A stretch of DNA of 64,000 nucleotides from Elusimicrobiota bacterium (GCA_023249645.1 JAHFCF010000010.1:37774-101773); one strand, 5' to 3'; counted from the stretch's first letter, positions 32,426 to 41,556 are shown. Translations and numbers: made by a program. Notes: generated by a model from the sequence alone, not told the origin.

Positions 32426-33793
32426 TCATCCGAGTTTCCTTCTGAGATGGTTGAGCAGGTCCACGCGGGTGATCAGCCCGTAGAACTTATCCTCATGGTA
32501 GAGCAGCGCGACCAAGCCCTGGTCCAGCATGGAGACCACCTTCGCCAGCGGCGTGGAGGCCTGCACCGTCACCAGCTTGTGGGTCATGTGATTGCGGACC
32601 AGCTGGGCGTAATTCGCGGCGTCCTTCTGGACGGCCATCAGGATATCCGATTCATCGAGGAGGCCGGCAACCTTGCCGTCCTCGATCACGGGAAGCTGCG
32701 AATAATCGTAGAGTCGCATCCTCCTGTAGGCGGTCAGCAGGGTGTCATCGGGCTTGACCGCGCACACTCCGCCTTCGGCGAACGGACGGCTGACCAAATC
32801 CCGCAGGTCTGCGCAAGAGGCTCTCTTCAGGAAGCCTTGGTCGGCCATCCAATAGTCGTTGAACATCTTGGAGAGATACTTGTTGCCTGTGTCGCAGACG
32901 AAGGTGACCACGCGCCGGGGCTCGGGGCTTTGCCGGCAATAGCGCAGGGCGGCGGCCAAAAGAGTCCCAGTGGAGGAGCCGGCCAGCACCCCCTCGCTGC
33001 GCAGGAGTTCGCGGGCCGTAGAAAAGCTCTCCGCGTCATCGATGGTGTAGGCTTTCGCGACCCGCGAGAGGTCGGCGATGGGGGGGATGAAATCCTCGCC
33101 GATCCCCTCCACGAACCAGGAGCCGGCCTGGCCGAGCTTCTTGGTCTGGATGTACGCCGCCAGGACCGAGCCGGCCGGATCCGCGAGCACGAATTCAGTC
33201 TGGGGAGACACGCGCGCAAAGAAGCGGCTTAAGCCCGTGATCGTGCCGCCCGAGCCCACGCCGCAGACCACGGCGTCCACGCGATGCTCCATCTGCTCCC
33301 AGATCTCAGGGCCCGTGGTCTGCTCGTGAGCCGCGGGATTGGCCGGATTGTTGAATTGGTTAACGTAGAAGCTCTGCGGGGTTTCGCGCGAGAGCTTCTC
33401 GGCCAGGTCCTGATAGTATTCCGGATGCCCCTTCTCCACGTCGGACCGGGTGAGCACGATCTGCGCTCCGAGAGCCCGCAGGTGAGATATCTTCTCCTGA
33501 CTCATCTTGTCCGGGATGACCAAGATCAGTTTGTAGCCCTTCTGGGCCGCGACCAGGGCGAGTCCCAGCCCCGTGTTGCCGGCCGTGGCTTCTATCAAGG
33601 TCGAGCCTTTGCGGATCTTGCCTTCCCTTTCGGCCGCGTCGATCATGGAGAGGCCGATGCGGTCCTTGATGGAGCCGCCGGGGTTTTGATTCTCCAACTT
33701 TAAAAAGAGTTTGCAGGGCCCTGTGCCGAGATTGCGCACCTGGAGCAGTGGAGTGTTGCCTATCAGTTCGATCGCGTTGTCAGCTTTTTGCAT
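32426..33793 (-). CDS. Cystathionine beta-synthase with C-terminal CBS pair
   Basis: This 455-residue protein is a fold-type II PLP enzyme (residues ~1-315) followed by two CBS motifs (~335-455). The PLP lysine is in NPGGSIKDRIG near residue 41, the substrate loop is EATAGNTGLGLALVA and the phosphate loop GVGSGGTITGLS. The length and the CBS pair fit cystathionine beta-synthase rather than plain cysteine synthase; no heme-binding N-terminus is present. The start lies 14 bp inside the end of the CusA-like gene, so translation is likely coupled to metal efflux. The likely role is cysteine or H2S supply from homocysteine and serine. Confidence 0.87.
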   Translation of the reverse strand: MQKADNAIELIGNTPLLQVRNLGTGPCKLFLKLENQNPGGSIKDRIGLSMIDAAEREGKIRKGSTLIEATAGNTGLGLALVAAQKGYKLILVIPDKMSQEKISHLRALGAQIVLTRSDVEKGHPEYYQDLAEKLSRETPQSFYVNQFNNPANPAAHEQTTGPEIWEQMEHRVDAVVCGVGSGGTITGLSRFFARVSPQTEFVLADPAGSVLAAYIQTKKLGQAGSWFVEGIGEDFIPPIADLSRVAKAYTIDDAESFSTARELLRSEGVLAGSSTGTLLAAALRYCRQSPEPRRVVTFVCDTGNKYLSKMFNDYWMADQGFLKRASCADLRDLVSRPFAEGGVCAVKPDDTLLTAYRRMRLYDYSQLPVIEDGKVAGLLDESDILMAVQKDAANYAQLVRNHMTHKLVTVQASTPLAKVVSMLDQGLVALLYHEDKFYGLITRVDLLNHLRRKLG

Positions 33794-36700
33794 CGCAGAT
33801 TCCTCTCATATCCACCGTCCCCTTCTTCATCTCATGATGCCACTTCCAGAGATAGAAGACCGGCGGATAGACCAGCAGTTCCAGCAGGAAGCTCGTGAAC
33901 AAGCCGCCGATCATGGGCGCGGCGATGCGCTTCATGAGGTCCGCGCCGGTGCCCAGCGACCACATGATCGGGACCAGGCCCATGAAGGCGCAGGCCACCG
34001 TCATCAGCTTGGGCCGCACGCGCTTGACCGCGCCGTGCACCACCGCTTCTTCGAGGTCCGACTCCGTGCGCATGAGACCCTGGCGCACCCTGTCGGCGTA
34101 GGCCATGTCCAGGTAGAGTAGCATGAAGACGCCTGTCTCGGCATCGAGACCCATCAGGGCGATCATTCCCACCCACACCGCGATGGAGACGTTATAGCTC
34201 AGCAGCCAGAGCAGCCAGACGGCCCCGATCAGAGAAAAGGGCACCGCGAGCATGACGATGCCGGTCTTAGCCCAAGAGCGGGTGTTCATATGCAGTAGGA
34301 AGAGGATGATGAAGAGTGTCAGCGGAATGACGATCTTGAGCCTTTCCTTGACGCGGGCCATGTTCTCGTACTGGCCGCTCCATTGCAGGGAATACCCTGT
34401 GGGCAGCCGAAGGGCTGTGGCGACCTTGGCCTTGGCCTCCTGGACGTAACTCCCGATGTCGCGGTCCGCCACGTCGACGTAGACATAGCCGGCTAGGAGG
34501 CCGTTTTCGTTGCGGATCATGGCCGGGCCCAGCTTAAGCTCGATGTCGGCCAATTGCGCCAGCGGCACGTGCGCGCCGTTGGCGGTCGGCACGACCACGC
34601 GCCGGAGCTTCTCCAGATTGTCGCGCAGCTCCCGGGCGTAGCGCACGCTGACCGTGTAGCGCTCTCGGCCCTCAACCGTGGTCGTGACGGGCTCGCCGCC
34701 GATGGCGGTCATGATGACCATCTCAGCTTCCTTAATAGTCAGGCCGTAGCGCGCCAGCTGGTCCCGTTTAAGGGTGAAGTCGACGAAGTAGCCGCCGGCG
34801 GTGCGTTCCGCGTAGATGCTGCGTGTGCCGGGCACATCGCGCAGCAGGACTTCGAGCTCGGTCCCCAGGCGTTCGATTTCTTTGAGATCCGAGCCGTAAA
34901 CCTTAATGCCGATGGGAGTGCGCACGCCTGTGCTCAGCATGTCGATGCGCGCCTTGATCGGCATGGTCCAGGCGTTGGTCACGCCGGGCAAGCGCATCTT
35001 GGCATCTATTTCGGAGACGAGCTCATCCCAAGAAATCCGGTCCTGCCAGAGATGGCGGAGAGGCTTCTGAACAAGCTCCGGCATCCACGAGTACCATCTG
35101 GTCTTTTTTCGCCACTGCTCATGAGGTTTGAGTACGACGGTCGTCTCCATCATGGAAAAAGGGGCCGGATCTGTCGAGGTCTCGGCCCGTCCGGCCTTGC
35201 CGAAGACGGACTCCACCTCGAGGAAACTCTTGAGTAGGCGGTCCTGGGTCTGCAGAAGACTCTGGGCCTCGGTGACTGAAATCCCTGGCAGCGTGGTCGG
35301 CATGTAGAGGATGGTCCCTTCGTTCAAGGGAGGCATGAACTCGGAGCCCAGGTGCAGATAGACTGGGATCGTGGTCAGCACCAGCAGAGCCGCCGCGCCG
35401 ATGATCTTGTAGGGATGGCGCAGGACGAAGCGGCAGGCCGGCTCATAGACCCGAAACAAGAAGCGGCTGACCGGGTGCTTTTCCTCCGGATAGTAGTTGC
35501 CGACCGTGACTTGGTTGGTCAGACGGCAGAGCCAGGACGGTTTGAAAGTGAAGAAGTCCATCCGGCTGAACAGCATCCGGACGGCCGGGTCGAAGGTGAC
35601 GGCCAAGACCGCGGCGATGGCCATGGCCAGGTTCTTGGTGTAGGCCAAGGGTTTGAAGAGGCGTCCCTCCTGGTCCACCAAGGTGAAGATGGGAAGGAAG
35701 GCTACGGCGATGACCAAGAGCGAGAAAAAGACCGCCGGGCCGACCTCCTGCAGGGCTTTAAGCCGCACCTCGTGAAAATCTCCTTTTCTGCCGCCCTCGA
35801 TCCAGAGCTGCAGCTTCTTATAGGCGTTCTCGACCTCCACGATGGCCCCGTCCACGAGGATACCTATGGAGATGGCGATGCCTGAGATGGACATGATGTT
35901 GGCGGTGAGGCCCATGAAGAACATGGGAATGAAAACGAGGATCACCGATATGGGGATGGTCACGATGGGAATGATGGCCGTCGGTATGTGCCAAAGGAAT
36001 ACCAGGATTACCAGGCTGACAATGACAAGTTGCAATATCAGTTCTTCCTTTAAAGTGGTGATGGCCCGGTGGATGAGGTCGGAACGGTCGTAGGTCGTCA
36101 CGAGCTCTACGCCTTCGGGCAGAGAAGGCTTGACCTCCTCGAGCTTGGCCTTCACCCTGGCGATGACGTTCAAGGCGTTCTCTCCGGTGCGCATGACCAC
36201 GATGCCTCCGACCGTGTCGCCTTCGCCGTCCAAATCCGCGACTCCCCGGCGGATGTCAGGGCCGAGCGCCACATGGCCGAGGTTCTTGACCAGGATGGGC
36301 GTGCCGCCCTTGCCTTGGCCCACCACGATGCTTTCGATGTCGGCCACGGACTTGGCATAGCCTCGGCCGCGGACCATGTATTCCTTGCCTGAGAACTCTA
36401 CCAGCCGGCCGCCCACATCGTTGTTTCCGTCGCGGATGGCATCTACGACCTTGGCGAGCGGCACGTTGTAGGCGATCAGGGCGTTGGGGTCGACGTTGAC
36501 TTGATACTGCTTCTGGAACCCACCGATCGAGGCGACCTCGGCCACTCCCGGCACGGACTGCAAATAGTAGCGCAGGTACCAATCCTGGAAGCTGCGCAGT
36601 TCGGCCAAGTTGTGCCGGCCGCTCTTGTCCACCAAAGCGTATTGATAGACCCAGCCGACCCCGGTCGCGTCAGGCCCGAGTTCGGTGCGCACGCCCTCGG

Positions 36701-37061
36701 GCAGCTGCGGCAATATCTTGCTCAGGTATTCCAGCGTCCGGCTGCGTGCCCAGTAGACGTCGGTGCCGTCCTGGAACACGACGTAGACGTAGGAGTACCC
36801 AAAGTCGGAGAAGCCCCGGATCGCCTTGACCTTGGGCGCTCCCAACAGGGCGGTCACGATGGGGTAGGTGACCTGGTCTTCGATGACGTCGGGCGAGCGG
36901 TCCCAGCGGGAGTAGATGATGACTTGGGTGTCCGAGAGGTCCGGGATCGCGTCCAAGCGGGAGTTCCTGATGCAGTAATAGGCCGCGGCCAAAGCCCCAG
37001 CGACGAGCAGCAGGACGATGAACTTGTTTCGCGCGGACCAGGCGATCAGTCTTTCAATCAT
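33780..37061 (-). CDS. cusA: CusA/CzcA-family heavy-metal RND efflux pump
   Basis: This 1093-residue inner-membrane pump has the RND layout: one N-terminal helix (NKFIVLLLVAGALAAAYY), a large periplasmic loop, a six-helix block, a second loop and a final block. HME-type marks include DAIPDLSDTQVII, DQVTYPIVTALLG, the TM4 motif GILVDGAIVEVENAYK with the proton-relay Asp, and LGSEFMPPLNEG. Many methionines in the periplasmic part and neighbouring copper-type metal-binding proteins favour Cu(I)/Ag(I). It overlaps the adaptor gene by 8 bp upstream and the cystathionine beta-synthase gene by 14 bp downstream. Confidence 0.92.
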   Translation of the reverse strand: MIERLIAWSARNKFIVLLLVAGALAAAYYCIRNSRLDAIPDLSDTQVIIYSRWDRSPDVIEDQVTYPIVTALLGAPKVKAIRGFSDFGYSYVYVVFQDGTDVYWARSRTLEYLSKILPQLPEGVRTELGPDATGVGWVYQYALVDKSGRHNLAELRSFQDWYLRYYLQSVPGVAEVASIGGFQKQYQVNVDPNALIAYNVPLAKVVDAIRDGNNDVGGRLVEFSGKEYMVRGRGYAKSVADIESIVVGQGKGGTPILVKNLGHVALGPDIRRGVADLDGEGDTVGGIVVMRTGENALNVIARVKAKLEEVKPSLPEGVELVTTYDRSDLIHRAITTLKEELILQLVIVSLVILVFLWHIPTAIIPIVTIPISVILVFIPMFFMGLTANIMSISGIAISIGILVDGAIVEVENAYKKLQLWIEGGRKGDFHEVRLKALQEVGPAVFFSLLVIAVAFLPIFTLVDQEGRLFKPLAYTKNLAMAIAAVLAVTFDPAVRMLFSRMDFFTFKPSWLCRLTNQVTVGNYYPEEKHPVSRFLFRVYEPACRFVLRHPYKIIGAAALLVLTTIPVYLHLGSEFMPPLNEGTILYMPTTLPGISVTEAQSLLQTQDRLLKSFLEVESVFGKAGRAETSTDPAPFSMMETTVVLKPHEQWRKKTRWYSWMPELVQKPLRHLWQDRISWDELVSEIDAKMRLPGVTNAWTMPIKARIDMLSTGVRTPIGIKVYGSDLKEIERLGTELEVLLRDVPGTRSIYAERTAGGYFVDFTLKRDQLARYGLTIKEAEMVIMTAIGGEPVTTTVEGRERYTVSVRYARELRDNLEKLRRVVVPTANGAHVPLAQLADIELKLGPAMIRNENGLLAGYVYVDVADRDIGSYVQEAKAKVATALRLPTGYSLQWSGQYENMARVKERLKIVIPLTLFIILFLLHMNTRSWAKTGIVMLAVPFSLIGAVWLLWLLSYNVSIAVWVGMIALMGLDAETGVFMLLYLDMAYADRVRQGLMRTESDLEEAVVHGAVKRVRPKLMTVACAFMGLVPIMWSLGTGADLMKRIAAPMIGGLFTSFLLELLVYPPVFYLWKWHHEMKKGTVDMRGICDAKS

Positions 37062-38358
37062 GAGGTTTCCTTATAGCCGCCTTTAACTTTGACTCCGAAT
37101 CGATGAGAAAGTTGGCGCTGGTCACGACCTTCTCTCCTTCGGAAATCCCCGAAAGGAGATCATAATAGCCTTCGGCCTGGGGGCCGACGCGCAGCTCGCG
37201 CGGCTCGATGCGTCCTTCACCCAGGTCGACGAAGGCGATCTTGCGCTCCCCGGTGTCGATCAGGGCGCTTTCGGGCAAGGCCAGACGTTTGCCCAGATCC
37301 ACGCGGATGGCCGCGTTGACGTACATCTCGAGCTTCAGGACGCCTTGCGGGTCCGGAACCTCGATGCGGACCTGCAGGGTGCGGGTCTCGGCCGAAAGGA
37401 TGGGGTTGACGCTCTTGACCGAACCAGGGAACACCTTTCCGGGATAGGCCGGCGCCGTGATCTCCGCGCGCTGCCCCGGCTTGACCAACCCGATCTCGTA
37501 TTCGTAAATCTGCGCATAGACCCAGACGCTGCCGCCGGCGCTGCCCAAGATGAGATTCTTGGGCAATTCTTGGGCCTTGCCGCTTGCCTCTATTTGCGTT
37601 TGCGACAAACCCATCTGCTGCAGCCGCAGGGCCGAAGCGCTCACCAGAGCGTCCGCGCGCTCCAGGGAGTCCGGATAGGGGCTGTCCTTGACCTTCTCCC
37701 GGGCTTTGACCGCTTCGCGGTATTCGGAAAGCGCGTTGTAGAGGTCTGGGTCATAGGCGACCTTGCCGCTGGCCCGCACCACGATATTAAGATCCCGGCG
37801 CTTCACCAGTGAGGACTTCATGCCGATCATCTGGCGGCGCTCTTCGGAAATGACCACGGCGGCCTGGCCTTCGACCGGGACATCGACTTTTTCTTCGGCG
37901 TAGACCGGGATGTAATCCATGCCCATCTCGTCTTTCTTCGGGACCGGCGACGTGACTTCGGCCCGCATGGGATGGCGCCAGTAGAGCGGTTTGGCATCGG
38001 CGGGAGCGTCGAATATCCGGGTCCCGCAGACCGGGCATGTCACCTTCTCCCCGACACGGTGCGGCAGTTCCATGATGCAATGCGGCATCTTGCATTTATG
38101 CAGGATGCAGATCATGCGGCCTGTCGCCGAGGAGGTCGGCGAGGTCTTTTCTTCCATGGGCACGAGCGTCATGTTGCAGATCGGGCAGGAGCCGGGTTTG
38201 TCGGAGACGTAGGTCGGATGCATGGGACAATAGTATTGGACCGCATGAGCGGCGCTCCTATGCCAGGACCAGCCGTGATGAGTGACGCGGCTGAAGAAGA
38301 CGCCTGCCACGAGCGCCAGGGCGATCGCGGACGCCGCCAGGCGTTTCTTTTTGGTCAT
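37054..38358 (-). CDS. cusB: CusB-like periplasmic adaptor with several metal-binding segments
   Basis: This 434-residue membrane-fusion protein links the RND pump to the TolC-like channel. After an N-terminal anchor (LAASAIALALVAGVFF) come three metal-binding-like stretches: YYCPMHPTYVS...CPICNMTLVP (heavy-metal-binding domain), a Cys/His/Met-rich MICILHKCKMPHCIMELPHR with CPVCG, and a degenerate YWRHPMRAEV...DEMGMDYIPVY. The adaptor part follows, with barrel-sandwich and beta-barrel segments (GSVWVYAQIYEYEIGLV) and YVNAAIRVDLG. Standard CusB has far less N-terminal metal-binding sequence, so this may also deliver metal to the pump. One base separates it from the TolC-like gene. Confidence 0.9.
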   Translation of the reverse strand: MTKKKRLAASAIALALVAGVFFSRVTHHGWSWHRSAAHAVQYYCPMHPTYVSDKPGSCPICNMTLVPMEEKTSPTSSATGRMICILHKCKMPHCIMELPHRVGEKVTCPVCGTRIFDAPADAKPLYWRHPMRAEVTSPVPKKDEMGMDYIPVYAEEKVDVPVEGQAAVVISEERRQMIGMKSSLVKRRDLNIVVRASGKVAYDPDLYNALSEYREAVKAREKVKDSPYPDSLERADALVSASALRLQQMGLSQTQIEASGKAQELPKNLILGSAGGSVWVYAQIYEYEIGLVKPGQRAEITAPAYPGKVFPGSVKSVNPILSAETRTLQVRIEVPDPQGVLKLEMYVNAAIRVDLGKRLALPESALIDTGERKIAFVDLGEGRIEPRELRVGPQAEGYYDLLSGISEGEKVVTSANFLIDSESKLKAAIRKPHD

Positions 38359-38359
38359 G

Positions 38360-39601
38360 TCACAGCTCCCGGCCGACGACGCGCGCCAGGTCCGCCGCGC
38401 GCTGTTCGTATGCGGCCATATTCTGATAGTACTCCAACTGATAATTCAGCAGGGATCTTTGGGCATCGAGCAGGTCGAGAAAACTGCTCTTGTCGGCTCG
38501 GTAGCCGGACTCCGCGATCTTGAGCGACTCCTCGGCCTGAGGCAGCAAGGCCGTGCGATAGGCCTCCAGCAGCCGACCGGCGGTCCGGGCCCGGGCCCAG
38601 GCAGTCCTCACGTCCGCGCGGGTCGCCAGCGTTTCAGCCTGCAGTTCGGCCTGTGCGGCTTGCCGACTCGCTTGAGCCTCAGCCACCATGGCCGCCGGCT
38701 TCCAGAACCAAAGGGGAAGGGAGAGCCCGAGGATCGCGTCATAAGTGCCGCCGCGTTGCGGATCGTGGCGCCGACGGTATTGGAGCATCAAGTCCGGCAG
38801 ATAGTCGGATCGCGCCAAAGAGAGGGAAGAGCCCGCACGTTGCGAGGCCAATGAAGCCTCCCGCAGCTCGGGGCGCTCGGACAGCGCCGTTGATTCCAAG
38901 TCCTCGAACCGCGCGGAAAGCGCGGCCGTCACCGGTTCTTTGGCTGTCGCCAGCATAGCCGAGGCATCGCGGCCCATCAGGGCGTTGAGCGTTGCCTGAG
39001 AGGTCTCTTTCTCGCCTTCCAGCGCCACCTGCATGTTGAGCATGCGCGTGAGCTCCACCTGGGCCTTGAGCGCGTCTGAGGGATGGCTCCTGCCGGCGGC
39101 CACCTTGGACTCAGCCACCCTTGCGAATCGTCTCATGACGTCGATATTCTCATCGAAGATGGAGAGGCTTCTTTCGGCGAGGAAGAGCGAGGCATAGGCG
39201 GTGCGGGCCCGGGCGATGATTCCATTGAGTTTGGCCCGGTAAGCCTGTTCGCTGATCTCGGCGTCCTTGGCTGCCAAGCCGTGCCGGTAATAGAGCTTGG
39301 TCGGGAAGGGGACGTCCTGCGTCACGGAGATGGCCCTCTCGGTATCAGGCACGGCGTTGTTGCCCGTAGGAACATACATACGCTCCAGGTCCAAACGGGG
39401 TTTATCCAGGGTGGCGGCCTGTAGGATGTGTTTCTCCGCCGCCTCCCAGCGCTTATGCGCGGCCAGGATCTCCGGGTTGTCGCGACGCACCAGCTCCAGA
39501 ACCTGCTGGAGACTGACCGTCCCGGTGGAAATCGTCGGCAGAGCCTGAGCGTGCGTCGCCGACGAGATGAGGAAAAGCGAAAGCATCGCGATGGCCGGCA
39601 T
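38360..39601 (-). CDS. TolC-family outer-membrane efflux channel (CusC-like)
   Basis: I start this at 39601 (MPAIAMLSLFLISSATHAQA), a signal peptide nine codons inside the listed ORF, giving a 413-residue protein. It has the two long heptad-rich TolC repeats, with AELQAETLATRADVRTAWARARTAGRLLEAYR-type helices and ending near QLEYYQNMAAYEQRAADLARVVGREL. It forms the outer-membrane duct of a tripartite pump. Gene order channel-adaptor-pump matches cus/czc operons. Neighbours are a small metal-binding protein upstream and the adaptor one base downstream. Confidence 0.88.
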   Translation of the reverse strand: MPAIAMLSLFLISSATHAQALPTISTGTVSLQQVLELVRRDNPEILAAHKRWEAAEKHILQAATLDKPRLDLERMYVPTGNNAVPDTERAISVTQDVPFPTKLYYRHGLAAKDAEISEQAYRAKLNGIIARARTAYASLFLAERSLSIFDENIDVMRRFARVAESKVAAGRSHPSDALKAQVELTRMLNMQVALEGEKETSQATLNALMGRDASAMLATAKEPVTAALSARFEDLESTALSERPELREASLASQRAGSSLSLARSDYLPDLMLQYRRRHDPQRGGTYDAILGLSLPLWFWKPAAMVAEAQASRQAAQAELQAETLATRADVRTAWARARTAGRLLEAYRTALLPQAEESLKIAESGYRADKSSFLDLLDAQRSLLNYQLEYYQNMAAYEQRAADLARVVGREL

Positions 39602-39634
39602 CTTCAACCTCCCTGCTGGGTCAAGCATTTATAG

Positions 39635-39928
39635 CTAATTCTTCTCCTGGAGGGCCATCCCGCACTTCGGGCAGCGGCCGTCCTTGGTCATGGGGCCGCT
39701 GTAATCTCCCATGGGGCAGACATATTGAGCGATGGGCGCGGCCGCCTTTTTCTTCCCTGCGGATGTCTTCTGGGAAGCGGGTGCAATGGGTTTGCCCTTC
39801 TTTTTGGGTTTGGACTGCCGCACCGCTGCGGGGGTCTTTTCTCCCACGGCGAAGACGATCGGCGGCAAGGTCCCGGCGCAAAAAACAACCGCCATGATCA
39901 AGGATGCTGTTTTCTTAAGTTTTGTCAT
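39635..39928 (-). CDS. Small exported heavy-metal-binding domain protein
   Basis: This 97-residue protein has a Sec signal (SLIMAVVFCAGTLPPIVFA), a Lys/Ala/Pro-rich linker and a C-terminal heavy-metal-binding domain, YVCPMGDYSGPMTKDGRCPKCGM, the same CPM...CPxCGM pattern as the N-terminus of the CusB-like adaptor. It is probably a periplasmic copper or silver chaperone, like CusF in position but unrelated in fold. It lies directly upstream of the TolC-like gene. Confidence 0.78.
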   Translation of the reverse strand: MTKLKKTASLIMAVVFCAGTLPPIVFAVGEKTPAAVRQSKPKKKGKPIAPASQKTSAGKKKAAAPIAQYVCPMGDYSGPMTKDGRCPKCGMALQEKN

Positions 39929-40010
39929 ATCATTCCTCTTATTATATATCCGAGTTCAATAGGCTAGCGTGACAGTTCGAATGTCGGCGGCACGGCATGC
40001 TGCCGAGCGG

Positions 40011-40370
40011 TTAAGCGGTGGGGGGGGAACGACCGAAGCATTCCCGCGGAGGCGAATGTTCAGGAGGAGTTTCGTTGACGGCAAGAAAGTTTTGATGGAG
40101 GTCTGCGGCCTGGCGCGGGCTCAGCCCCGGATTGGCCGCAACCGCGCGCGAGATGGGCTGTTGTGTCGCCGCGATGCTGACGTCGGATGCGACACCGGCC
40201 TCCACCAGGTGAACGCCGCTGCAGCAGCGCGGCAGGTTCCCATGGTGGCAGTGGCAGGGCGGCGCGGAATGACTCTCGCAGTCGGCCTGAGGCATCAGGC
40301 AGACATGTGCCCCCATCCATAAAAGGGCGCCGGCCATGGTGACGCGCAGGAGCCGGAAGGCCATGGTCAT
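40011..40370 (-). CDS. Exported Cys/His-rich protein at the head of the efflux operon
   Basis: This 119-residue protein has a signal peptide (LLRVTMAGALLWMGAHVCLMP) and then a dense metal-ligand stretch, CESHSAPPCHCHHGNLPRCC, followed by a Pro/Ser-rich tail. I recognise no family. It is the first gene behind the promoter at 40371-40399 and on the strand of the copper efflux genes, so a periplasmic metal-binding or sensing role is likely. A second ATG six bases in (MAFRLL) may be the true start, since the -10 abuts the first ATG. Confidence 0.6.
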   Translation of the reverse strand: MTMAFRLLRVTMAGALLWMGAHVCLMPQADCESHSAPPCHCHHGNLPRCCSGVHLVEAGVASDVSIAATQQPISRAVAANPGLSPRQAADLHQNFLAVNETPPEHSPPRECFGRSPPTA

Positions 40371-40399
40371 ATTATGACCCCCGCACTGCTTTTTGTCAA
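40371..40399 (-). promoter_or_regulatory. Promoter of the efflux operon
   Basis: Minus-strand TTGACA (40394-40399), a 17-bp spacer and CATAAT (40371-40376) form a near-consensus sigma-70 promoter. The -10 abuts the first ATG of the Cys/His-rich gene, so the transcript would start within or after that codon. No CueR-like 19-bp spacer is seen. Confidence 0.6.
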
Positions 40400-40406
40400 T
40401 GCCCTG

Positions 40407-41354
40407 TCAGAATCTTTGCGCGATCACCTCGAGATCGTAGCCGAAATCGGTGTAGGGCAGACGCCAGAGGCGTCTGGACTGTTGGAGCAGCCAGTACAGC
40501 ATCCAACTGGGCTGTGGGCCGATCAGCTTGCGGCCCTGCTCCAAGGTGCAGCCCTCCTCCGCCTGGGCCCAGGATTTCGGGGCTTGGGCCAGGAATTTCC
40601 GCCAAGAGCCTGGCAGCCAGCCGCGCGCCTTGGCTCCCAGCTTGAAGTGGAAGCACCGGATCGAAAGGACTTCCAGGCCGCAGCGTTCGAGCAGCAGCTT
40701 CAGAGAACGGCGCGAAAAAAAGAACAGGTGCCCGCCGTGGCGAGTCGCCAGAGGCCCGTGCTTCGCGTAGAGCAGGCGGTTGGCCAGGATATCCACCGGC
40801 CCGTTGGGGATGGTGAGCAGCAGCCTTCCTCCCGGATTCAAAAGCCGGGCCGCCGCGCGCACGGCGGCTTCGGGCTCGCTTTCGTGTTCCAGGACGTTGT
40901 TGATATGGATGCAATCGTAGCAGGCGTCCGGCCACGGCGCCTGGGCCAGGCCTGCGCAGGCGATCTCGACATGGTTGAGCTCTCGTCCCATGGCCGCGGC
41001 TGTCTCGGAGAACTCCAGACCGGAGACCTTCCAGCCGGAATGGTCCCGCATCCCGGCTAAGAGTGTGCCCAGTGCGCAGCCCACGTCCAAGAAGCTGCCT
41101 GATCGCCGCCAGGGAAGCAGGCGTTTGGCCAAGGCGCGGCCTTTGTAGTAATCCTTCCAATACTGTCGGAAGAAGCCCTGGAAATAAAACGGCGGGTAGC
41201 AGCGGGCGATGTCTTCGAGGCTGGGCAGGGGATGGTGGAACGAGGCCCCGCAGTCGGGGCAGTCATAGATGTCCCGCGCGCAGCCGCGATAGAGCAGCGT
41301 CTTGAGGGCGAAGCGCGCGTTGGGCGCCAGGCAGGCTGGGCAGGTCGCTGTCAT
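40407..41354 (-). CDS. SAM-dependent methyltransferase with N-terminal zinc ribbon
   Basis: This 315-residue protein has a two-CxxC ribbon at the N-terminus (TCPACLAP, YDCPDCGASF) and a class I methyltransferase domain with the SAM motif FLDVGCALGTLLAGM near residue 95, DCIHINNVLEHE near 168 and LLNPGGRLLLTIPNG. This layout (methyltransferase type 11 with a ribbon) is common among enzymes acting on sugars, lipids or secondary metabolites, often in surface-polysaccharide clusters. No such cluster is present here. Substrate unknown. It is transcribed from the side of tRNA-Glu/tRNA-Lys and may share their transcript. Confidence 0.82.
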   Translation of the reverse strand: MTATCPACLAPNARFALKTLLYRGCARDIYDCPDCGASFHHPLPSLEDIARCYPPFYFQGFFRQYWKDYYKGRALAKRLLPWRRSGSFLDVGCALGTLLAGMRDHSGWKVSGLEFSETAAAMGRELNHVEIACAGLAQAPWPDACYDCIHINNVLEHESEPEAAVRAAARLLNPGGRLLLTIPNGPVDILANRLLYAKHGPLATRHGGHLFFFSRRSLKLLLERCGLEVLSIRCFHFKLGAKARGWLPGSWRKFLAQAPKSWAQAEEGCTLEQGRKLIGPQPSWMLYWLLQQSRRLWRLPYTDFGYDLEVIAQRF

Positions 41355-41374
41355 GGGATGTCGATGGAAACTGG

Positions 41375-41446
41375 CGCCTCCAAGGAGAATCGAACTCCTG
41401 TTTCAGCCTTGAAAGGGCCGCGTCCTAACCGTTAGACGATGGAGGC
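41375..41446 (-). tRNA. tRNA-Glu(UUC)
   Basis: The reverse strand folds as a 72-nt cloverleaf: acceptor GCCTCCA/TGGAGGC, D-arm GTCT...AGGAC, anticodon loop CTTTCAA with anticodon TTC, T-arm GGAGTTCGATTCTCC. CCA is not encoded. tRNA-Lys lies 8 bp upstream in the same unit. Confidence 0.95.
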
Positions 41447-41454
41447 AAAAACCT

Positions 41455-41526
41455 TGAGCCCGGTGGGATTCGAACCCACGACCCTACGCTTAAAAGGCGT
41501 ATGCTCTACCCCTGAGCTACGAGCTC
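41455..41526 (-). tRNA. tRNA-Lys(UUU)
   Basis: The reverse strand folds as a 72-nt cloverleaf: acceptor GAGCTCG/CGGGCTC, D-arm GCTC/GAGC, anticodon stem TACGC/GCGTA with loop CTTTTAA (anticodon TTT), T-loop TTCGAAT. CCA is not encoded. Confidence 0.95.
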
Positions 41527-41556
41527 GTCGGCGGCCATTATACAAAGAAATCCGGC

